From Phycisphaerae bacterium (GTDB lineage Bacteria; Planctomycetota; Phycisphaerae; UBA1845; PWPN01), in contig JAPKGY010000024.1 in NCBI GenBank assembly GCA_026647385.1, forward strand, positions 1 to 12,290: DNA of 12,290 nucleotides, given 5' to 3'. Within the stretch, counting starts at the first letter, position 1; each line of letters starts with the position of its first letter. The notes under the pieces are model-generated. The model searched no databases and was not told where the DNA came from. It saw nothing but the letters and a program-made list of their open reading frames with translations. The position numbers and the translations under genes are program-made. Shown piece by piece: positions 7,542-12,290 of the stretch.

Positions 7542-8186
7542 TCACCCTCGACGAGCCGCGGATTTCGCCTCCGCGACCTTGTCGTCAAACCTTTCACCGA
7601 ACGAAGCCATCGGGACGGAGGGCGTCTCGAACGTAATGTCCAGATTGATCTCGCCTTCGACCCCTGGCCAGTCCCTCACCCGCCTCATTCGGTCCGTCAG
7701 ACGGTACTTGACCCAGAGGGTAAATGGCGGCTGTACCTGTTCGCGGCCAAGATAGGCCTCCGCCTGAATGTCCCGGTCGTAAACCTGACCGGGAGCGAGC
7801 TCGATGATCTCCGCCGGAATGTAGGTGGTATAGAGGGATTTCCCATTCGACGCGAAGGTCCGGCCGTCCTTCTCGGCCATGACCTCGTAGAGTTCCCCGC
7901 ACGAGGCGGACCCTTCCGGCACGCTCACGAAGCGAACCGTCCGGTCGGACGTGTTCGTGACGTGAAGCACGAGCCAGCCGGGCGCCTCGGGTTTCGCCTC
8001 AAGCGTCCCCCTCAACGCATCCGCCCCTTTGTCGCCGCAGCCGGACGGGAGAACGGCGGCGATCCCGAGCAGAACGACGACGGGACTCGCCAACGAGTGC
8101 CGTCGCATGGACGCAACGGGGACTCGCGGCCTCAGGCTGTCGAGAACCGCAAGAACCGCTGTCCCAGGGCGTGAGGGAGTGAGCAT
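7542..8186 (-). CDS. Putative small lipoprotein, function unknown
   Basis: From the ATG at 8184-8186 the product has 215 residues. This start has AAGGGG five bases upstream. An internal ATG at 8106-8108 has no such site, yet it would give a neater 24-residue signal (MRRHSLASPVVVLLGIAAVL, then PSGC). In both cases the lipobox Cys is followed by GDKGAD, and the protein is probably anchored in a membrane. The body (WLVLHVTNTSDRTVRF, then ELAPGQVYDRDIQAEAYLG, then FTLWVKYRLTD) has the alternating pattern of an Ig-like beta-sandwich and faintly recalls BsuPI-type domains; this is a guess. No enzyme motif is seen. It lies 97 bases downstream of the sigma-54 activator on the same strand and might be cotranscribed with it, which would tie it to the transporter unit, but nothing proves that. 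Confidence 0.7.
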   Translation of the reverse strand: MLTPSRPGTAVLAVLDSLRPRVPVASMRRHSLASPVVVLLGIAAVLPSGCGDKGADALRGTLEAKPEAPGWLVLHVTNTSDRTVRFVSVPEGSASCGELYEVMAEKDGRTFASNGKSLYTTYIPAEIIELAPGQVYDRDIQAEAYLGREQVQPPFTLWVKYRLTDRMRRVRDWPGVEGEINLDITFETPSVPMASFGERFDDKVAEAKSAARRG

Positions 8187-8283
8187 CGTCGCCCCTTTTG
8201 AACACCCCGACCGGCAAGAGGGCAACCACCCCCCGTGGCGTGTTTCCCTCCGCGGGCAATCCTGACGAAATCGCCGGGTCGCG

Positions 8284-9930
8284 TCAAATCCCATCCCCCA
8301 GGAAGCCCCACTGCAGCATCGCTTTCATCGGGTCCGCGTTGCGGAAGCGTTTCCAGTCTACGCGGAGCTTGCGCATCTTGCCCCGCAGCGTGTTGGGGTT
8401 GACGTCGAGAAGCCTCGCGGCTCCGTTGGGGCCTTCCACCCGTCCGTGGGTGCAGGCCAGGGCCGCTTCGATGTGCCGTCGCATCGCTTCGTTCAGCGGG
8501 GTGAGCGGCGGGGCGGTCATCACCTTGCGAGGCAGGGGGGGGACTCTCTCCTCCGAGGGCGGGGACGCGGGCACGGCCGACGCGTTCACGCCCGGCGCGG
8601 CGATCGCGCCCAGCGCCTTGGCGATCTCGAGTCGGTGCCCGTCGCCCAGGATCGCGGCCCGCTCCACGACGGCGGAAAGCTCCCGCACGTTGCCGGGCCA
8701 GGAATACGCGACCAGCAACCGGTTGTCCTCGGGCAACGGAATCAGCGGCGGCGTGCCGAGCCGCTTGGCTGCCCGTAACGCAAAGTGCGCCGCCAAGGCG
8801 GGGATGTCTTCCGCCCGCTCCCGCAGCGGAGGCAGCCGAATCGGAAAAACCGCGATCCGATACCACAGATCCTCGCGGAACCGGCCCTGTGCCACCATGA
8901 CCTGCAGGTCCCGGTTGGTGGCCGCCACGATCCGCACGTCGCTCTTGAGAGTTCGCTGCCCGCCGACCCGCTCGAACGACCCGTCCTGCAGAATCCGCAA
9001 CAACCGGACCTGGGCGGCCAGCGGCAGTTCGCCCACCTCGTCCAGGAACAGCGTTCCGCCGTCGGCCCGCTCGAACCACCCCTTGCGCATCGCGATCGCG
9101 CCGGTGAAACTCCCGCGCTCGTGCCCGAACAGCTCCGAGTCCACGAGCTCCGGCGGAATCGCGCCGCAGTTCACCCGCAGGAAGGGACCGTGTACGCGCC
9201 GCGATTTGTTGTGGATCGCCCGGGCCACCACCTCCTTGCCCGAGCCGGTCTCACCGAGAACCAGCACCGGCGCGTCCGAACGCGCGACCAGATCGACCCG
9301 CTCCATGACTCCACGCAGGCCGGTCTCCGCCCCGACCACCGAGTCGCTGATGTCCTGCCTTCCCAGCCGAGACAGCAACGCCTCGCGGTCGGCCTCCACC
9401 GCCTCGCGAAGCCGGGTCAGTTCGCGCAACCGCCGATCGTTTTCCAGGGCGACGCCCATCGGCTCGAGCAGCGCACCGACCATCAGCAGGTGGGTCGGCC
9501 CAAAGCGGTGGGGCGGGTCAGCCAAGGCGAGCAGCACCCCGATCGGCTCGCGCTGGTCCTGGTCGCCCACCAGCGTCCCCACGACCACCTCTCCGCCCAG
9601 GTCCCCCGGCACCAGTCCGGGCACGCGCCGGCGGATCTCCTCGGTTTGGCCATGCACCACCTCGCCCTGTCGGCACCAGCGGATCAATTGTTCCAACTCG
9701 GTCGCCGAACAATCGCTCCGACCCGCGGCCGGCGGGTGTCCATCCCCGGCCGCCCCCGCCGCCACCGTCTCCACACACGACCGCTCGACGTCGATTCGCC
9801 GTACCAACAGCCAGTCCAGCGGCAGCCGCTGCCCGAGCACGGGGGCAATGCGGGCAACCGACTCCCCGATCTCAATGTGCCGACACGCCTCCCGCCAAAC
9901 GTCCAGCAACACAGGCATGAAGTCGTCCAT
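8284..9930 (-). CDS. Sigma-54-dependent transcriptional activator (GAF-like, AAA+, Fis-type HTH)
   Basis: The product has 548 residues. GGGAGG lies six bases before the ATG. Residues 1-165 look like a GAF-type sensor domain (RLPLDWLLVRRIDVER, GVLLALADPPHRFGPTHLLM). A short coiled stretch (165-190) leads to the AAA+ domain: Walker A GETGSGKE (226-233), the sigma-54 contact loop as GSFTGA (273-278, Ser instead of the usual Ala), Walker B GGTLFLDEVGE (291-301), REDLWYRI (352-359) and WPGNVREL (411-418). The C-terminus has a Fis-like helix-turn-helix at about 478-525 (AARLLDVNPNTLRGKMRKL). It should bind enhancer-like DNA and, using ATP, remodel sigma-54 polymerase. Without a receiver domain it is likely switched on by a small molecule rather than a kinase. 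The gene is divergent from a transporter with a sigma-54 promoter, its probable target. Confidence 0.95.
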   Translation of the reverse strand: MDDFMPVLLDVWREACRHIEIGESVARIAPVLGQRLPLDWLLVRRIDVERSCVETVAAGAAGDGHPPAAGRSDCSATELEQLIRWCRQGEVVHGQTEEIRRRVPGLVPGDLGGEVVVGTLVGDQDQREPIGVLLALADPPHRFGPTHLLMVGALLEPMGVALENDRRLRELTRLREAVEADREALLSRLGRQDISDSVVGAETGLRGVMERVDLVARSDAPVLVLGETGSGKEVVARAIHNKSRRVHGPFLRVNCGAIPPELVDSELFGHERGSFTGAIAMRKGWFERADGGTLFLDEVGELPLAAQVRLLRILQDGSFERVGGQRTLKSDVRIVAATNRDLQVMVAQGRFREDLWYRIAVFPIRLPPLRERAEDIPALAAHFALRAAKRLGTPPLIPLPEDNRLLVAYSWPGNVRELSAVVERAAILGDGHRLEIAKALGAIAAPGVNASAVPASPPSEERVPPLPRKVMTAPPLTPLNEAMRRHIEAALACTHGRVEGPNGAARLLDVNPNTLRGKMRKLRVDWKRFRNADPMKAMLQWGFLGDGI

Positions 9931-10042
9931 AAATCGCCTCCCGACAGTGCCCGATCCGTGGTTCCTCGCTCGAGCTCCCGGACCCCCGGCGGCCGTCGCG
10001 TACAGCGCCGAGTAGGCTTCTCACTCGACCGTGATGTGGAAA

Positions 10043-10071
10043 ACTATCATAAAAAACGGTATTACCGTCAA
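10043..10071 (-). promoter_or_regulatory. Putative sigma-70-type promoter of the sigma-54 activator gene
   Basis: On the minus strand TTGACG (10066-10071) and GATAGT (10043-10048) are 17 bases apart. TATGAT (10046-10051) is an alternative -10 with a short 14-base spacer. The start site would be about 105 bases before the activator ATG. Confidence 0.5.
10056..10068. promoter_or_regulatory. Perfect palindrome, candidate enhancer/operator site
   Basis: ACGGTA-T-TACCGT is a perfect inverted repeat with a one-base centre. It lies between the -35 and -10 of the activator promoter and about 150 bases upstream of the predicted sigma-54 start site, a usual distance for an enhancer site of such activators. 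A Fis-type activator dimer is the likely reader (inference). Confidence 0.55.
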
Positions 10072-10137
10072 AAATGGCAGATTAACCGCCTTATTTATCA
10101 GCCAAAGACATTCTAGTCCGTCTTATTCAGTGGAACA

Positions 10138-10150
10138 AGGGTATTATAGC
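10138..10150. promoter_or_regulatory. Looser second copy of the candidate enhancer site
   Basis: AGGGTATTATAGC matches the palindrome at 10056-10068 in 9 of 13 positions, including the core GGTATTA. The centres are 82 bases apart, close to eight helical turns. The copy is not itself a perfect palindrome. Confidence 0.3.
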
Positions 10151-10184
10151 CCTTTTTCGGCCTTACATCCCCGATCAAGGCCGT

Positions 10185-10200
10185 TGGCACGATGCTTGCA
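10185..10200 (+). promoter_or_regulatory. Sigma-54 (-24/-12) promoter of the SLC13-type transporter gene
   Basis: TGGCACGATGCTTGCA matches the consensus TGGCACG-N4-TTGCA at nearly every conserved base. GG (10186-10187) and GC (10198-10199) are separated by exactly ten bases. Transcription should start near 10211, leaving a leader of about 83 bases before the ATG at 10294. A sigma-54 activator is encoded next door in the opposite direction. Confidence 0.85.
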
Positions 10201-10293
10201 ATTCAGGCTCCCATCCTCGGCGGGTTCGGCGCGCGGCGAGGCCGGCGGGGGATGGTTGATTCGGTCACGTCCTATCGGACGAGAGGGCCAGGC

Positions 10294-12159
10294 ATGCTGT
10301 TGATGTTGGCGGCCGCACAGGAAACAGCTCCCCTTTGGTGGCATCCGTGGTTTGTCCTCGGGGTGCTGGTCGTTCTATTCCTCTCGCTGGTGCGAGACTG
10401 GGGGCCGCCGGACGCGGTCATGCTCGGCTCGACGGTGGTCCTCGGGCTGAGCGGGGTGCTGACCCCCCCGGAGGTCTTCGCCGGATTCTCCAACGAGAGT
10501 CTGCTGACCGTCGGAGCGCTGTTCGTCGTGGCGGCGGCCTTGCGTGAGACCGGGGCCCTGGACATGATCGGCAACCTCATGCTCGGCAAGGCCCGCACGG
10601 AAAGAGGCACCCTGGTTCGCATGGGCACCGCCCTCACTCCGCTGTCGGCCTTCCTGAACAACACGCCGATCGTCGCGATGTTCGTGCCGGTGATCTCCGA
10701 CTGGTGTCGGAAGAACCGAGTCTCGCCGTCGCGACTCCTGATCCCTCTTTCTTACATTACCATCCTGGGCGGGGTCTGCACGCTGATCGGCACGAGCACG
10801 AACCTGGTGGTGGACGGTCTCATGCGCGCGACGGTCAGCGAGTCCCCGGAGCGGATGGATGCGCTGCACCCGATGTCGCTGTTCGAGCTGGGCAAAGCCG
10901 GTCTGCCGATGGCGATCGTGGGGATCCTCTTTCTGCTCACCATCGGGCGCCGGCTACTGCCGGATCGCAAGGAGCTGCTCGACCAGTTGAGCGACAGTTC
11001 GCGCGAGTACCTGGTGGACATGCTCGTGCGCCCCGACTGCCGGCTGGTCGGCCAGACGGTCGAACAGGCCGGGCTGCGCCGCCTGCCCGGGTTGTTTGTC
11101 ATCGAGATTACCCGAGGCGAGCAGGTGATCACCCCCGTCGAGCCGGATATCATTCTGCAAGCGGGCGATCGGTTGACGTTCACCGGGGTGGTCAGCACGA
11201 TCATCGACCTGGAGCGGATCCCCGGTTTCGTGCCGGCTGCCGACGAAAACTACACCGCGAAACCGGCGGAGCGCCGGCAGCGCCGGCTGTGTGAGGCCGT
11301 CGTATCCCGCACGTCGCCCGTGCTCCGGAAGACGATCCGCGACGCCGATTTCCGGGCCCTGTACAATGCAGCCGTCGTGGCGGTCCACCGCGGAGGCGTG
11401 CGGCTCAAAGGACGCATCGGCGACATTGTTCTGCGCGAGGGCGACACGATCCTTTTGCAGACGGGTCCGCACTTCGCGCGAGCCCACCGGAACAATCCGG
11501 ACTTCTTTTTGGTTTCGGGCATCGAGGAGTCCCGCCCCGTGCGGCACGATCGGGCGAAGCTGTCGCTGATCCTGCTGGCGGCGCTGGTGTTTCTTTTTAC
11601 CACCTCGCAGGTTATCGGGATTCCGGAGGTGATCGCGGTCTACCTCATCGCGGGCCTGTTGATCGCCACGCGGTGCATTTCGACGACCGACGCCCGCCAG
11701 TCGGTGGACTGGTCGACGATCGTGACTATCGCGGCGTCCTTCGGGCTGGGCAAGGCCATCCACAAGAGCGGGTTGGACGCCCGGGCGGCCGGTCTGCTCC
11801 TGGACCCGCTGCACAGCCTGGGGCCCGACTGGGGCCCGCTCCTGGCGTTGTCGATCATCTACCTCGTGGGCGTGTTGGCCAGCGAGCTGCTGACCAACAA
11901 CGCATCTGCCGCCCTGATGTTTCCGTTCGCGATCGCAGCCGCCGACGCCTTCGGCGTGAACCCGAGGCCTTTCGCGATGGCGGTGGCCTTCTCCGCCTCA
12001 GCCGCCTTCGCCACACCCCTCGGCTACCAGACGCATCTGATGGTCCTGGGGCCCGGCGGCTACAAGTTCAAGGACTTCATCAGGATCGGGGTCCCGCTCG
12101 ACCTGCTGCTCTGGGTGCTCGCCAGTATCATGATTCCCTTGGCTTGGCCGTTGCGGTAG
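10294..12159 (+). CDS. SLC13/DASS-type anion transporter with two TrkA_C domains
   Basis: The product has 621 residues from the ATG at 10294, which has GAGAGGG six bases upstream. An ATG at 10192 lies inside the sigma-54 promoter and upstream of the predicted transcript start, so it cannot be used from that promoter. The first membrane half (to about residue 222) includes FLNNTPIVAMFVP (120-132) and LIGTSTNLVVDG (164-175). Two cytosolic TrkA_C-like domains follow at about 238-312 (VGQTVEQAGLRRLPGLFVIE, LQAGDRLTFTG) and 335-407 (VLRKTIRDADFRALYNAAVV, LREGDTILLQTG). The second membrane half holds SELLTNNASAALMFP (530-544) and ATPLGYQTHLMV (573-584). This fits the sulfate/dicarboxylate-type branch, an inner-membrane, probably Na+-driven importer. 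The real substrate (sulfate, another oxyanion or a dicarboxylate) cannot be decided. The TrkA_C domains may sense a ligand. Confidence 0.92.
   Translation: MLLMLAAAQETAPLWWHPWFVLGVLVVLFLSLVRDWGPPDAVMLGSTVVLGLSGVLTPPEVFAGFSNESLLTVGALFVVAAALRETGALDMIGNLMLGKARTERGTLVRMGTALTPLSAFLNNTPIVAMFVPVISDWCRKNRVSPSRLLIPLSYITILGGVCTLIGTSTNLVVDGLMRATVSESPERMDALHPMSLFELGKAGLPMAIVGILFLLTIGRRLLPDRKELLDQLSDSSREYLVDMLVRPDCRLVGQTVEQAGLRRLPGLFVIEITRGEQVITPVEPDIILQAGDRLTFTGVVSTIIDLERIPGFVPAADENYTAKPAERRQRRLCEAVVSRTSPVLRKTIRDADFRALYNAAVVAVHRGGVRLKGRIGDIVLREGDTILLQTGPHFARAHRNNPDFFLVSGIEESRPVRHDRAKLSLILLAALVFLFTTSQVIGIPEVIAVYLIAGLLIATRCISTTDARQSVDWSTIVTIAASFGLGKAIHKSGLDARAAGLLLDPLHSLGPDWGPLLALSIIYLVGVLASELLTNNASAALMFPFAIAAADAFGVNPRPFAMAVAFSASAAFATPLGYQTHLMVLGPGGYKFKDFIRIGVPLDLLLWVLASIMIPLAWPLR
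12140..12155 (+). promoter_or_regulatory. Possible second sigma-54 promoter, overlapping the transporter's end
   Basis: TGGCTTGGCCGTTGCG has GG and GC ten bases apart and an intact TTGC, but the -24 side is TGGCTTG rather than TGGCACG. It would start transcription near 12166, about 50 bases before the next gene. It overlaps the last codons of the transporter (LAWPLR), so the match may be coincidental. Confidence 0.28.
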
Positions 12160-12174
12160 GGTTACATTCCTGAT

Positions 12175-12195
12175 TTCCCCGATTCCCATCGGGAA
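12175..12195 (+). terminator. Hairpin downstream of the transporter gene
   Basis: TTCCCCGAT (12175-12183) can pair with ATCGGGAA (12188-12195), with one bulged C and a four-base loop. No T run follows, so it could be a weak terminator, an RNA-stabilising end, or a leader element of the next gene. Confidence 0.35.
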
Positions 12196-12218
12196 GCCGG
12201 ACCGGGAGGATGATCCGA

Positions 12219-12290
12219 GTGTTAAGAGCAGGTCTCGCAACCCTGTGTTTCTCGCTGCTGCCCGGCGCCCCGGCGCCGGCCGCTGCGGTA
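12219..12290 (+). CDS. Start of an exported-protein gene, cut by window edge
   Basis: From GTG at 12219, 24 codons run to the edge and encode a signal peptide: basic VLRAG, hydrophobic LATLCFSLL, then PGAPAPAAAV with an AxA-type cleavage region. GGGAGG (12204-12209) lies nine bases before the GTG. It touches the in-frame ATG at 12210 directly, so the GTG is favoured. The mature protein is outside the window and its function is unknown. It is on the same strand, 59 bases after the transporter, and could be cotranscribed with it. Confidence 0.6.
   Translation, partial: MLRAGLATLCFSLLPGAPAPAAAV

Larger units (their letters stand above)
9931..10293. other. Divergent control region between activator and transporter genes
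   Basis: There is no gene. Bases 10041-10160 form an AT-rich island in GC-rich surroundings. The region carries the activator promoter, a perfect palindrome, a looser copy, and the -24/-12 promoter, each listed separately. Just after the predicted transporter start site, CCTCG (10215-10219) can pair with CGAGG (10237-10241), and CCAT (10211-10214) with ATGG (10252-10255), so the leader may be folded. Confidence 0.75.

Noticed and set aside
8198..10015. A 605-codon plus-strand open frame, and a second long one at 8785-10116
   Set aside because: Both are antisense to the sigma-54 activator, Ser/Arg/Pro-rich without any domain, and lack a ribosome site. Long antisense frames are expected in GC-rich genes.
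10137..10156. AAGGG-N8-CCCTT followed by a T run, terminator-like on the plus strand
   Set aside because: No plus-strand gene ends upstream of it and the stem is only five pairs. It also overlaps the second enhancer-like copy, which explains part of the symmetry.

Overview
The window (12,290 bases, GC-rich) looks like chromosomal DNA of a planctomycete, possibly Phycisphaerae-like. Three things point there: a PEP-CTERM exported protein, a DUF1559-type prepilin-like protein with a C-terminal 'LFADGH' motif, and a decayed YD/RHS-type fragment with the YDGWNVV...WGLDLSG signature. This placement is inference from gene content, not from a marker gene. There are no tRNA, rRNA, CRISPR, transposase or phage genes.

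Left part. Bases 1-615 (minus) hold the pore-forming part of an MscS-type channel whose C-terminus runs off the window. Its codon use is far more GC3-biased than anything else here. After a 490-base spacer comes a large secreted or lipid-anchored subtilisin-like (S8) protease with Ig-like C-terminal repeats (1107-3716, plus). A 392-base spacer leads to a PEP-CTERM protein (4109-4978, plus).

Middle part. Four minus-strand genes follow: an exported HAD-family phosphatase-like protein (5145-6134) with a good sigma-70-type promoter, a prepilin-like protein (6274-7293), a small putative lipoprotein (7542-8186) and a sigma-54 enhancer-binding activator with Fis-type DNA-binding end (8284-9930). Wedged between the PEP-CTERM gene and the HAD gene is a roughly 150-base remnant of a YD/RHS-type protein, broken by a frameshift at a C homopolymer.

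Right part. The most coherent unit is at 8284-12159. The sigma-54 activator is divergent from a 621-residue SLC13-type transporter with two cytosolic TrkA_C-like domains. The AT-rich region between them has a near-perfect -24/-12 promoter (10185-10200) facing the transporter, and a perfect 13-base palindrome (10056-10068) lying inside the activator's own putative promoter, about 150 bases upstream of the predicted transporter start site. A looser copy lies 82 bases further on. This reads as a self-contained, autoregulated regulator-transporter module. The sequence does not reveal the ligand or transported ion. A new exported-protein gene starts at the right edge (12219).
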